The notes: generated from the letters alone by a model not told the origin. A stretch of DNA of 64,000 bases from Chrysopilus asiliformis (GCA_964034945.1 OZ035963.1:39376361-39440360), one strand, 5' to 3'. Counted from the stretch's first letter, positions 34,470-46,083 are shown. Numbers and translations: made by a program.

Positions 34470-36131
34470 AATTTAAAGGAGAAAGACCCCTCCCCAAATA
34501 GGTCTACGGAGACGGATCCCTCCGACAAAAAGTCCACCCCTACCTCGAGGGTCAAAAAGAGGAGAAAGAGGCTATCGGGTTACCAACAGCGCAAACGACA
34601 GCTTGAGAAAATGATGTTACTAGCGGAAGCCAGCGTTAAGCAGGCAGCCACAGTAACAACTTGTTTAGGGACCCGACAGGAAAACCCGGGGCCCAGTCGG
34701 GAGGTCAGTGTTACTACCGACAAGCAACGGGTTCTTCAGTCGGAGAAGTCTTCTGTCGACTCTTGTAAGCAGAGCAGCTACAACGCTCGTAGAAGGCTGA
34801 AACTGCAACGGGAAAGGGTGAAGTAGGTTACATCAGGAGCCAAAACCAACCCGGGCGATCTTTGTTCGACCGGGTAGGAAGCCGCTTCAGATTCTGCTAC
34901 TCAACCAGACCAAGCAACAATGCCTAATACCAGCGCTGTTGCTTCAAAGACGCTAAAGAGAGGCCGGTCAGCGGATGAAGAGAAGAAAACTCCATCCTTG
35001 CGGGTTGTGGGCAAGGATGAAATTCCCAGACTGGAGAGGATGACCGTAATGGTGAAAGGCAAACCGCCACGCCCGGTGCCGGACATCTTACGGGTCATCA
35101 AGAAACAAAATAAACTCAACACCGAACTATGGGCGACCTATCACTCTGCGGAGGTGTCCCATGGCCTCTTCATTGCGGTAGGGGTCGAACAGGTTTCGGC
35201 TGAAGAGTTGAGGCGGGCGGATGGGCTGGTGCACTATCGTCTCGGCAGGCTTAGGTTTAAGCCGGGTTTCTCCAAGGAGGATACCGATGCACAAACCGTA
35301 GAGCCAGTGGCAAACCCGAGCAGTGCAACGGCATCTACAGCGGAAAGGACGGAACCATCGTTACCCCCGGTACAGGACGCAAATAAGGCAACCAATACTG
35401 TGGTGGGGGCGACGGGAGCCGTAGGAGCCACCTCCGTGGCGAAGCCCGTAGAGGGAGCTTCACAGGAGGAGGCCTCCTTCTAGGCTACTCGCCGGACTTA
35501 CGGTTAACTAGGGTTACCAGACGTCAAAACCGAAAAAGTGTCTTTGGAGAGAATAAAAGTGATTATTGCGTACAAAAAAGTGACTTTTACAAATCAAAAA
35601 GTGATAACAAAAAGTGACATATATATTAAAAGAAAAATAAATATAATTTGTGGTTTATTTCAGTTTTAGATTACACTTTGGTCCCATAATTAAACTTTTA
35701 TACATAGTATTTTTCTGGAATCCTTATTTTTTTTTTTAATTTCCTTTTCTTTTTGAACGAATTCATAAAATTGCATACAATTTAAGTCTTTAAAATTATA
35801 TTTTGTTAGCAAAATTTCAAAAATAGGTGGAGTTATTGGGAAATCCTATATTTAGAAAGTTCTTTATGTTAATTACAAAATTTAACACAATAAACTTGTT
35901 TTGTTGAAAATGCTGTAAATGCGAAATGAAATAAGTGGAAAAAGTGACTAAGAACAAAAAAAGAAAGAAAAAGAAAGAAATTGGTCGAAAAGTGACAATT
36001 GTCACTTTTATAGTGACGTCTGGCAAGCCTACGGTTAACACCGATGAGGAAGACCAGATGCTGGAGGGTGAGGTTCTCTCTTCTGATGACACCCTCACGG
36101 AAAAGTTTGATATGGGGGATGCTCAATCTTA
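34470..36131 (+). pseudogene. LOA retrotransposon ORF1 (gag-like), interrupted
   Basis: An N-terminal basic stretch (VKKRRKRLSGYQQ, then RQLEKMMLLAEASVKQ) ends at a stop at 34826. A second frame, 34920-35483, encodes a Lys/Arg-rich start and a conserved block (KPPRPVPDILRVIKKQNKLN, LFIAVGVEQVSAEELRRADG, YRLGRLRFKPG) followed by an Ala/Thr/Val-rich linker. After the MITE the last piece (36032-36131, TDEEDQMLEGEVLSSDD) ends TAA. No CCHC knuckles were seen. Stops at 34826 and 35483 and a shift of frame make it inactive. Confidence 0.75.
35509..36031. mobile_element. hAT-type MITE inside LOA ORF1
   Basis: Ends TAGGGTTACCAGACGTCA and, inverted, TAGGCTTGCCAGACGTCA, with the perfect 8-bp TSD CGGTTAAC (35501-35508, 36032-36039). 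AT-rich interior with AAAAAGTGAC repeats near both ends and no coding capacity. Deleting the 523 bp plus one TSD restores contiguous LOA sequence. Confidence 0.9.
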
Positions 36132-36133
36132 AT

Positions 36134-39100
36134 ATGAGTGTCCTCCAAATTAATTTACATCGTAGCAGCGCGGCCTCGGCTACCCTGCTTCAACTGTTCA
36201 GGGAGAATAAAGTGGGCGTCGCTCTAATTCAAGAACCATGGACGGTAAATGACATGGTTTTAGGATTCGGGGCCGCCCTACATATTTTTCAAGGAAGGAA
36301 TGTAGGTAGACCCAGAACGTGCATAGTAGCTAGGAAGGAACTGAACTTGTTCTCGATCCCACTAGCTCCATCTACAGATGTAACGGCAATATTGTGGGAA
36401 TGGTCCGCAGAAGGTAGGAGGGAACAGATGGTGTTGGCCTCCGTATATCTCCCATATGATGCACCAACCCTTCCACCATCCCGGGAGCTCGAGGAACTGG
36501 TAAGTTACGGCAGCATTAATCGGAAAAATTTAGTAATCGGGTGAGATGCAAACGCGCACCACACAGGCTGGGGATGCTCAGACTGTAACGATCGAGGTAA
36601 GTAACTTTTTGATTATGTATCAAGTACTAACCTACATGTTTTGAAACGCGGGGTAGAGCCCACGTTCATAACCCGCGTCGTAGGGAAGTCTTAGATATAA
36701 CCTTGGCTAGCGGAAGCGCTGTGAATCTGGTTTAGGACTGGCGAGTTTCGGATGAAGCTAGCCTCTCCGACCATAGATACATTCACTTCAAGCTAGGCAG
36801 GGTAAAGAAAGTAGCACCCGAATTTAGAAACCCGTCGAAAGCGAACAGGGCGCTGTTTGGGGAACTACTAGCTAAAAAATTGAAGAGAGTCAATGCCCCT
36901 AACTTTAATAGCAGGGATGACATTGACAACGAGACGGAGATACTGACGACAATTCTGAAGTCATCCTTCGAGTCTTCATGTCCTCTTAGAGAGCCTAAGG
37001 GGGACTCAAATACCCCCTGGCTGACTGGGGAGATCATGGAGAAGCGAAGAACGGTCAGGAAACTGTACAATAAAGCCAAAAATCACAACCGTGAGCAGGA
37101 CTGGGATACATACCAATCCGCTTTTCGGGAGTATAAGGCAATGATACGCAGAGCTAAGAGGAACTCTTAGCGTTTATTCTGCGATATCGTTAACAGCATC
37201 GGGGAGACTGCAAGACTAAAGAAATTCCTATCGAAAACCCATACACAACCAGAACTCATTGTTGCAAGCAATGAAAGCAGGGCTGGACCATGTGGGGAGT
37301 CTTTAGAGATCCTGATGGAAGAACACTTCCCTGGATGTTTTGCGGGGCGAGACCGAGCTGGGGTTTTTGTAGAGGAAGCTCGGGTTCAACCAGCTAACTC
37401 CGCTGCTTTTATAACAGCGAGTAAAGTCAAATGGGCGGTAGACTCATTCCGACCATACAAATCACCGGGGAGGGATGGCTTATACCCAGCTATCCTCCAG
37501 CACGCCATGGATCACATCTGTGAAAGGATGGTCAATTTATTCAAGGCATGTTTGGACTGGTGCTATACACCTCGCCTTTGGCAAGAAGTTCGAGTGGTTT
37601 TCATACCGAAAGTCGGCCGGGTGGAGCATGCGTCAGCGAAGGCCTGGCGACCAATAAGTCTAACTTCCTTCATGCTCAAGACCCTGGAAAGAATTTGCGA
37701 TAGGGAATTAAGGGAAACCCTGCCAGCCGGGCTGATGCATACATCAAGGGCCAATCCGTGGAGACAGCTCTACATGAGGTCATACATAGGATAGAGAAGG
37801 GCTTCCTTTTTAAGGAATCAACCCTGGGTGTCTTTATCGATGTAGAAGGAGGTTTCAATAATATCCTTATAGGCAAAATAATAGAGGTTCTTGGCGCAAG
37901 CAATGTTGATCATGGAACGAGAATGTGGATCGCGCATATGCTTGAAAATCGCAGAATCTTCGCATCTCTGGGGGATCAAACTAGAGAGGGAATAGTTCAC
38001 AGGGGGACTCCTCAAGGGGGAATACTCTCACCCTTACTTTGGGGGCTGGTGATGAATAACCTCTTACTTGATCTGGATAGGCAGGGATTCCGAGTTGTCT
38101 GTTACGCAGACGACTTGGTAATCCTTGTAACCGGCTAATTTGAAACAGAACTCAGCGGGCTAGCCCGGACAGCCATTAACCTGGTATGCAACTGGGCTGA
38201 AGGTAACGGTCTAAAGGTTAATCCGTCCAAAACCGAGCTTTGTTTGTTCACAAAGAAAAACAAATTACCAAGATTGACCACACCAAGGATTGGCTCCATC
38301 AGTTTAGAACTGAAAGACAAGGTCAAATACTTGGGGGTCATACTGGACAGACGGCTCACCTGGACACCTCATTTAGAAGACAGGGCGAGCAGAGCATATA
38401 GAGCCTTTGGAATGTGCAAGAGGGCTATAGGAGGGAATTGGGGCCTGCAACCAAAAATGGTCAAATGGCTATATACGGTTGTAATCCGCCCGATCTTAAC
38501 CTATGGCTCTCTTGTATGGTGGAAGGCACTGGAAGCGGCATCAAAGCGGAAAATACTGGAAAGAGTGCAGCGACAGTGCTGTTTGAGCACATTGGGCGCT
38601 ATAAGATCCTCCTCTACAAGATCAATGGAGGTTATCTTGAATCTACCCCCTATCGAGCTGCACGTTAAACATATGGCGGCGGGGGCGGCCATAAGGCTAC
38701 ACCTCGCCGGAACTTGGACTCATGCGGGACAGGGAGTTCCACATGAGTCCATTATCGATTTCGTAAAGTCTAAAGTACCCGCTCTATCTTTAGAAAGCGA
38801 CTTGCAGCCGGAGTCCTACCTGGAGGCCAATGTTTGCAAGAGCATTGATCTCCGGGACAGGGTGGGAGACAGGAGTTGTCACACCACCTGAAGCGGACAT
38901 AACGGTATATACAGACGGTTCCAAGATGGATAACCTGACTGGCGCTGGACTGTTCTGCGAGGAGCTCGGAGTGGAGCGATCGTTCAAATTAGACAATCAT
39001 GCTACGGTCTTTCAAGCCGAAGTAATGGCAATCAAAAAAGCGAGTCTGCTTCTGTTGGACCTTGCAGTGACTGAAAAGGATATCTGCATCTGCTCAGACA

Positions 39101-39690
39101 GTCAAGCAGCCATCAAAGGGATTTCTTCACTGCCAAATCTAAGCTTGTGCAGTCATGTAAAGAAGACCTAAAGAGACTCTCCGAAACCAACTACCTTAAA
39201 ATGGTTTGGGTTCCTGGGCATAGTAATATTCCTGGAAATGAGAAGGCAGATGAACTTGCTCGTAAGGGTACATGTATGGACAGTCAACCCATTTCTGTTG
39301 GGTTTCCGATTCAAACCCTCAAACTGCAACTCAAGCAGTGGGCGGATCAGGAGAACCAACAACTTTGGTCCATGTGTCAGATCGGCACTACAACAAAGGA
39401 ATTATTAAATCTGGAACGGAATCCCCTTCGTCTAACGACTTGGATTCTAACTGGGCATTCCCTCCTGAAGGATCACGCTTTCAAGATGAGGCTGGTGGAA
39501 TAATGCAGGGGCTGCGGAGAAGAGCAGGAAACGGTGGAGCATTTCTTGTGTCACTGTCCAGCCTTAACCCGTACTCGTGTCAAATGCTTCGGCTATCCCT
39601 TCCTAGAGGAACTCCATGAGGCAGGAACTCAGGGCTGGGAGCCGATTCGGAAATATATAGCACTGACGAGATGGCTAAACAACCGTACTT
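36134..39690 (+). pseudogene. LOA retrotransposon ORF2 (EN-RT-RNase H), broken
   Basis: Starts MSVLQINLHRSSAASATLLQ two bases past the ORF1 stop. Endonuclease: ALIQEPWT (catalytic Glu) and LVIG*DANAHH, where GGA has become TGA. RT: SPGRDGLYPAILQHA, KAWRPISLTSFMLKTLERI, FIDVEGGFNNI (motif A), RGTPQGGILSPLLW (B), CYADDLVIL (C). RNase H: TVYTDGSK, AEVMAIKKA, CSDSQAAI, VWVPGHSNIPGNEKADELAR, with all catalytic acids present. The C-terminal motif GCGEEQETVEHFLCHCP is zinc-knuckle-like. At least five stops or frameshifts (36544, 37170, ~37740, 38138, ~39170) kill it. Confidence 0.85.
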
Positions 39691-39810
39691 GAGCTCAATC
39701 TGCTCCAGCGAGGGACATCGGAGGTGTACAATGGGCCCAACTTAAGGCCTACGTGCGTGGGTTCTCTGGTGAGCCCCCCTCCTATCAAACCAACCAACCA
39801 ACCAACTTCG

Positions 39811-40930
39811 GTGTTATTCTGAACATATTGTTAATAACGTTTACAATCAATATTGGTGATACTATTCTAGCGATTCCAAATGAAACTAGAATTGCGTTTA
39901 CTGTTTCATTGGATAGAGACAAACATTAATCAAGTGAAAAAGTAGTTAAGACGATTTTTTAAAAAAAAAAGTTACTTCACTGTCTTTCTAACCCCCACAA
40001 TTAAGGAAAAGTGTCAATTTATATATTCTTACTTAGTCATATTATCAGGATTTGTTTAACTTTAGTGAATTAAACAATTTATTTTATTTTTGTTAATAGA
40101 ATTTTATACACTTGCTTTTTGTTTGATTTAGTAAAAAATTGCCTTTTCTAAAGTAGTATTTCGTCCGTCTGCTCTATTATTTTCCCGTCATCCTACATAC
40201 AAATAAAATTTAAAGACAAGGCATCTTGTCACACGCTGAACGAAATCTTTCCTTGTTTTAGCCGCAACTTATACAGTAATTATCTGCATAAAAAAACTAT
40301 AATTGCCAATATGGCAATTATTGAAAACCCGTATGAAGATATGACATTGTCCGAAGTTTACTTGAACAGCGAACAATTCTGTGGTCACAAGGAAAAACTG
40401 AAAAAGCGTGTTTTGAGTAATTTGGGTTTAAAGTTTTGATTACTTTCTGGAAAAAATTGGTTATTCTTTTAAACGAAAAATGTTTTCCAGTTTGAAGTAA
40501 ACACATTAAAGACTACTTTAAACTCAAAAGAATATTAAAATCCAATTTGGTTAAAGTGTTATCACAAACATAACAAAAGCTATAATTCCCAATCTGGCAA
40601 TTATTGAAAACCCCTCTCCTTGAATCTTCTGTTCCTCTGAATCGATTTCGATCCTGTTTTTGACATTCTGTTGTGAATAATGAAAGTGTGTAAGAATTCA
40701 CTCTCCCCTTGACGTTACCTCTCCTCTCCCTGTGTATTTTGATTCCCTGAACCGTTTTCGATCCCGCTTCGGCATTCGAGGGACATTACTTGAAAAAAAT
40801 TGTTAATCTTTAAATAATTATTACAATACAAAATGGTTACCAAAAAATTTTAAATTCAATCGACCATAAACAGTTTGTTCACTGTTATCTTTAAAAAGAG
40901 TGAAAAAATAAATAAATAAAAATTGTGAAA
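39811..40930. other. Intergenic stretch with family B fragments
   Basis: Contains two end fragments of family B: 40292-40345 (TATAATTGCCAATATGGCAA) and 40568-40612. Between and after them are AT-rich sequence and a block (40612-40800) with paired CTCTCC...TTCGATCC motifs. No gene was recognised. Confidence 0.55.
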
Positions 40931-41364
40931 AACCCCCGACTAAAGAAAATTCCTGAATAAAAAAATTCTTTAAAAAGGATAAAATAATCATTACAGTAAA
41001 TTTAAAATTTGTAAGCGTCGGGAAAGCCTATTGGTCGTTGAATTTGTGTGGATTTGGACTATAATCTAGAGAATAAAGCCTAGTACGCAGTTCGAGTAAA
41101 ATGAAATTTCCTATACAAATTTAACACTGAGCTTAAATTTAACCTCAGAAATTTTACCAAGCGGTACGCAGTTCGCTGGTAAAATGATGTGAAAAACTCA
41201 TATTGCAATGTTGCCTACACAAGATGGCGTAGAAAGTCTCCACTTGATTTTACCAGCATTTTAACTGTTCGGTACATTAAATTCGAGGTAAAAATTTGAC
41301 AGATAAAAATAATAGAGGTTCTGTTTCCAGTTTTCTTAACGAGTGTGGTTTTTTAATTTAAAAA

Positions 41365-42077
41365 ATGGAAGAATATTTGGATTTTGAAGAAATTGAGGAA
41401 TTGGACGTTGCTTATGATTTCGAGCCTTCGGCGCAAACCAGATTTGAAACCGAAAAGCCAATACCGGCCAGCCGTCCCAAAGCAAGAAGAAAACAAAATA
41501 AGGAACAGAAAAAACAATTTTCAGTGGTCGACAAAAAACAGTTAGCTTCCCTCGTCCAACAGCAAGTTGCAATATGGAAGCTCGACGAAAAATCCCACCA
41601 AAACAATCATGCTGTAGCAGCTGCTTGGAGCAAAATATCAAAAGAAATGGACAAACCAGGTAACTTATGTTTTTACTTTTTACTTAATTCGCCCTATTAA
41701 TTTTGATGTTTTGGACAGTCGAAGATTGTAAATTGGCCTGGAAGTCGCTCCGTAATAGCATGCGCTACCGGACTCGAGGAAAAGAAATGCCAAAGTCAGG
41801 AAGTGTGGCTCAAACGGAGTGGGAAGAGAACGGGCCAGAACTCTTGGGAAAAGATGGGCTTGCCGGAACTGCTATGGAATTAACTGAAAGCATCAAGGAA
41901 TTATTGAACCTTCGAAAAGAGGCGGCATCCAATCCCGCGCCCACTTTAAAGCATATGGCGATGCTCACAAACCTTGATCGAATGCTTCAAAAATTACCAG
42001 ATGACAAGGTGGAAGAACTGGGATTCATGTTCACGAAGTTAACTTTTGAAGAAATACAGAAGCACAGTCCAACCTAA
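41365..42077 (+). CDS. Harbinger-encoded MADF-domain DNA-binding protein, intact
   Basis: Two exons (41365-41659 and 41719-42077) around a 59-bp intron (CCAG|GTAACT ... GACAG|TC) give 217 residues. It starts MEEYLDFEEIEELDVAYDF. A basic NLS-like patch (RPKARRKQNKEQKK) precedes a MADF-type domain (VQQQVAIWKLDEKSH, AAAWSKISKEMDKP, CKLAWKSLRNSMRYRTR). The C-terminal helix (KVEELGFMFTKLTFEEIQKH) resembles a BESS-type segment. PIF/Harbinger elements encode such a protein alongside the transposase, probably for TIR binding and nuclear import. No stop or frameshift was found. Confidence 0.82.
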
Positions 42078-42351
42078 ACGAATCAAATAATTTTGTTTCT
42101 TGTTTTTACTTTGTTATTAAGCCTTTCAAATAAAATTGCATTATTTCATATTATTTTTATTTATTTTATCTGAAAAAAAAAACAAAATTTTAATACACAG
42201 GACATGTCGGTAAAGCTGGCTTCATCAAAATAGAGACGTGTTCGTTATTTATTAATCCGAATTGACTGGACAGGACATGGACAGGTAGTGAGGATTAAAC
42301 TCTCCATATACATATATGCTTAGTCAAGAATTATAAAATTAAAATTTAAAA

Positions 42352-42839
42352 TTATTCCAAGTAAACCGCTTTTCGTTGCCATGGTAAAGACCCCTCGGCA
42401 GAGTTGACATATTCCTTCAATTGATCACGGATGTATTTTCCACAATTGGTATGTCGACCACCAGTTGATGGCCTAAGTTTCGTTGCATTCAATGTGTTTT
42501 GCTTAATTTTTCGTCTCCATTCACCTTCCACTAATTTGCCGTTTTCATCATAATAATCTGCATATTTCGAAGGACAGTAAGTTTCTTTATTTGTTCGTAG
42601 AAGAAAGTTGTGTAAATAGCAGCAAGCACTTATTATCTTCTGAGCCCGATCTGGATTGCAAAACATGGTTCTTCTGAGACATATCCACTTGGAACACAAT
42701 ATGCCAAATGCATTTTTTTTCGTTCCTTTAAATAGGGATTAACCCAAATCGACGGCGGTTTTCTGCTGTCCAGTTCAAGCATTTGGACTACGAGTGATGA
42801 TGCAGAAACAATTATGTCGTCTAGCAGATTGTCATCCAT
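42352..42839 (-). pseudogene. Harbinger transposase with internal deletion
   Basis: The minus strand begins MDDNLLDDIIVSASSLVVQM and contains PPSIWVNPYLKERKK, an N-terminal signature of Harbinger/HARBI1-like nucleases. It then jumps, with a frame change, directly to the C-terminal part (FGILCSKWICLRRTM, AQKIISACCYLHNFLL). The DDE catalytic core normally between these, roughly 200 residues, is absent. The C-terminus runs to WQRKAVYLE and a proper stop. Confidence 0.85.
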
Positions 42840-43032
42840 ATTATTAACTTTTAAAATTCAGAATACACAAAAATCAGAAACTTCTTGCTCGGCTGTCAAT
42901 GTTTTTTCTCCACAAATCTTAGCTGTCAATTTGATTTCTCCACAAACAGTTTTTACTTCGGTTTTAATGTGCCAATTTGGAGACCGCGTTAAAATTTCAT
43001 TTTACTCGAACTGCGTACTAGGCTTAAACAAT

Positions 43033-43606
43033 AGCTGCGTTCCCGACCCATGTAAAAACTACTGCGCAGTACTAACCAGCAACTTTTCTCGGGAACGCAC
43101 TTTTGGATGATTACTAGTAAAATATAACCTCACAAAATATACAAAATATCTGAGAAGAAAATGAAATTAAATAGAATTAATGAACCTGCAATGAGGGGAA
43201 AGGCCATATTTTGTGCGTTATTGACATAATTTCGAGATCCGAAACAAAATACTATTTCGTTTCAACACATATTTCAATTTAGAGATATTAGACATTCGGG
43301 TGGTTATTCCAACACAGTAATTACAATCTAATTTCATTCTGGAGAACATGTGTACTTCAAATCAAATGTTTTCCTTCATTTTTCATAGCGGAAGTGTTTT
43401 AATGTACGAAAACAAACAAAAGTGACAATTCGTTCTAACCTTAAAACCCGGATTTTCACCTATTGGAAAACTTAGGAAGTTCGGACATCTGACGGAATTT
43501 TTTGTCAAAATTGCACACGAAAATTTACTGCGGACTAAGAGGATGTGTAGATGCGAATGTTAAGCAGTACTTCGCAGTAGGTTTTTCATGGACCGGGAAC
43601 GCAGCT
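43033..43606. mobile_element. 574-bp MITE (AGCTGCGTTCC ends)
   Basis: AGCTGCGTTCCCGACCCATG at the left and AGCTGCGTTCCCGGTCCATG (inverted) at the right; similarity extends about 40 bp. AAT flanks both sides (43030-43032, 43607-43609); TA with one-base-shorter ends is an equal reading. No coding capacity. It starts only 8 bp from the Harbinger right end. Confidence 0.7.
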
Positions 43607-43999
43607 AATGAGACGTGTAAAAATGGCCGCCGAGCTGAAAAATAAGTAAGAAGAGCTTTAAAAATTTAGTCCTTTGCCGCAAGTAATTAGTAAAATAACT
43701 GAAATCGGTCAATATCAATAAAAAAACTCATATCAAAATTTGGAAAGTTGTAGTTTTTGACACGCCATCACGTGTGTAGAGAGCCTATAATATAGAGAAT
43801 GGACATCCGGACTTGTGCAAATGGCCGCCGAGCTGAAAAACGAGTGGGGAAAGCTTTAAAAATGTCGTTCTTTGTCACATTATCAAAATAATTCAACGAC
43901 CAATAGGCTTTCCCGACGCACACAAATTTTAAATTTACTGTAATGATTATTTTATCCAGGAGTTTTTCAATTTTTTAAGGTTTTTCTTTAGTCGGGGGT

Positions 44000-44577
44000 T
44001 TTTATACCCGTATGGTGAAACCAAAGGGTATATTAACTTTGCCTTACCGTTTGTAACGCCAAGATCTCGTCATCGCACACAAAAATGAATTACACCAGTG
44101 TGTTTAGAATGATGAAAAAAGTTGAATTTAGCATGTCCGTCCGTCTGTCCGTCCGTCCGTCTGTCTGTCTGTCTGTCCGTCTGTCTGTCTGTGGCGCGGA
44201 TTGCGGGCGCACGGATTGAGCTAGAGACTTGAAATTTTGCGCAGATCCGTTTTTCGTAAAATGCGAGGCCAAGTTCGTTCATGGGCAAAAATGGACCATT
44301 AGGGGGGGTACCCCCCATACGAACGAAATCGTTGTTTGCGAATATCTCAAAAACGGTGCATCTTATCAAAAAAGTCCAAGAACAAAAGTTATTTAGGATA
44401 TGATTCTACATAAAACTTCCATACATCAAAATCCGATTGGAATAAATTTTAAAAAATCTTATTGGGAAGTTTGAATTCAAAGTGGAATTTTGGTACAACT
44501 GTTCGAATTTTGATACGAATATCACCATACGGGTTTTCAATAATTGCCAGATTGGCAATTATAGCTTTTGTTATGTT
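44000..44577 (-). repeat. Family B repeat, copy 7
   Basis: Full-length: TTTTTATACCCGTATGGTGA at the left end, microsatellite GTCC/GTCT at 44131-44191, palindrome ATTGCCAGATTGGCAAT at the right end. Confidence 0.88.
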
Positions 44578-44585
44578 TTTATTTA

Positions 44586-45153
44586 TTTTTATACCCGTAT
44601 GGTGAAACCAAAGGGTATATTAACTTTGCTTTACCGTTTGTAACGCCAAGATCCCGTCATCACACACAAAAATGAATTACACCAGTGTGTTTAGAATGAT
44701 AAAAAAAGTTGAATTTAGCATGTCCGTCCGTCCGTCCGTCCGTCCGTCTGTCCGTCCGTCCGTCTGTGGCGCGGATTGCGGGCGCACGGATTGAGCTAGA
44801 GACTTGAAATTTTGCACAGATCCGTTTTTCGTAAAATGCGAGGCTAGGTTCGTTAATGGATAAAAATGGACCATTAGGGGGGGTACCCCTCATACGAACG
44901 AAAACGTTTTTTGTGAATATCTCAAAAACGGTGCATCTTATCAAAAAAGTCCAAGAACAAAAGTTATTCAGGATATTATTCTACATAAAACCCCCATACA
45001 TCAAAATCCGATTGGAATAAATTTAAAAAAATCTTATTGGAAAGTTTGACTTCAAAGTGGAATTTTGGTACAACTGTTCGAATTTTGATACGAATATCGC
45101 CATACGGGTCTCCAATGATTGCCAGATTGGCAATTATAGCTTTTGTTATGTTT
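44586..45153 (-). repeat. Family B repeat, copy 8 (tandem with copy 7)
   Basis: Same orientation as copy 7 and separated from it by only a few T/A-rich bases, making a head-to-tail pair. The microsatellite consists mainly of GTCC units (44720-44765). Head-to-tail pairs are common for Helentron-type elements that insert next to one another. Confidence 0.88.
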
Positions 45154-45159
45154 TTAATT

Positions 45160-45320
45160 GATGTTATTTTTAACTGTTATGTAATAATTAGTTTAATTTT
45201 TAATAAAAGTTTATGTCTGTTGGTTTTTGACTCTTTGATTTTTGTGCTCCACGAATTTTTCTTCTGATCAAAAGTGCTCCCTGACTTTAAAAAGGTTAAG
45301 AATCACTGATCTAGAGAGTG
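45160..45320. mobile_element. hAT terminal fragment
   Basis: Ends AAAAGGTTAAGAATCACTG, close to the complement of the terminus CAGTGGTTCTTAACC used by the hAT at 46191. Only one end is present. 45320-45595 holds a diverged copy of the AAATG-GCCGAGCTGAAAAACGAG motif and nothing else recognised. Confidence 0.45.
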
Positions 45321-45649
45321 GACAATGGGACCTGTAAAAATGACTACCAAGCTGAAAAACGAGCGTTAAAACTTGAAAGATTTGATTCATAGCTACAAAA
45401 AATGCCAAAATAACCTAAATCTAATAATATAAGTAAAAAAACCATGTCTGAGGTATCAAAAAAAATTACAAAGACGTAATTGTCATTGAAAAATTGTTTA
45501 CACACTGTTCTAATCTGGAGAAAAAGCTGTTCTAACTAGCCTAATACCCCTTCCTAATTGGCGTTAATAGACGATTCTACAGAGTATATTAGATTTAGTA
45601 TACCGTTTGTAACGCATCGGACAGAAAAACGAACTACACCCGGGTATTA

Positions 45650-46083
45650 GACCATGTTTACACACAGATTGGGCATGAACATGAGACTGAACGAAAATGT
45701 CGAAATGATGATAAAGGGAAGAACGGGGACAATATTGGGGTACTGAACCAGAAAACAAAGATTTTCCATTTTCAGCGTTCCGTGCATGTGGTTCTGATTG
45801 GTTGGTATTTTTCTCGTTCCATTGTCATTTGCGTTACAGTGGTGAAAGAATTCGGATCTCGCAAGCAAAAATGTCTACATGGAATAAACTCTAACATAAA
45901 GCATGCTTGCTGCTTTTTATTATCCATTTAAAAAAATTTTTAGTTTATTCTGACGAATATTAATTGAAAATAATTTTCCTGTAACTATTCAATGAAAAAA
46001 TTCAATTACGTTTCGTGTGTAAACACGAGCAACATTTTTGATTCAGTCCCATGTTCATGACCAATCTGTGTGTAAACATAGTC
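45650..46083. mobile_element. PIF/Harbinger-type MITE with TTA duplication
   Basis: TIRs of about 42 bp with three mismatches (GACCATGTTTACACACAGAT and GACTATGTTTACACACAGAT inverted), TTA on both sides (45647-45649, 46084-46086). Non-coding interior. Confidence 0.85.

Larger units (their letters stand above)
34280..39810 (+). mobile_element. LOA-clade non-LTR retrotransposon, near full length
   Basis: Two ORFs with the order ORF1, endonuclease, reverse transcriptase, RNase H and Cys/His motif. The presence of RNase H with the GTPQGGILSPLLWGLVMNN motif points to the LOA clade. The GC-richer base composition stands out against the AT-rich neighbourhood. The 3' end is a CCAA tandem repeat (39786-39806). 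The 5' boundary is uncertain. A hAT MITE (35509-36031) splits ORF1. Confidence 0.82.
41077..43024. mobile_element. PIF/Harbinger transposon with intact MADF gene and gutted transposase
   Basis: Perfect TIRs of at least 33 bp (AGCCTAGTACGCAGTTCGAG... inverted at the right end) and TAA on both sides (41074-41076, 43025-43027). It carries two convergent genes, as expected for PIF/Harbinger: a MADF-domain protein on + and a transposase on -. The transposase lacks its catalytic centre, so the element can only be moved in trans. Confidence 0.92.
40931..44000. mobile_element. Long-TIR foldback element hosting two DNA transposons
   Basis: About 110-120 bp at 40931-41055 (starting AACCCCCGACTAAAG, containing AAGCCTATTGGTCGTTGAAT) recur in inverted order at 43894-44000. 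The middle holds the Harbinger 41077-43024 and a MITE 43033-43606, plus two copies of AAATGGCCGCCGAGCTGAAAA (43624 and 43820). A third, diverged copy of that motif lies outside at 45335. The TSD is unclear because both flanks are T/A-rich. Confidence 0.65.

Noticed and set aside
34280..39810. LTR retrotransposon or retrovirus-like element
   Set aside because: RT, RNase H and AP-endonuclease order with a tandem-repeat 3' end and no LTRs, protease or integrase; it is a LOA-type non-LTR element.
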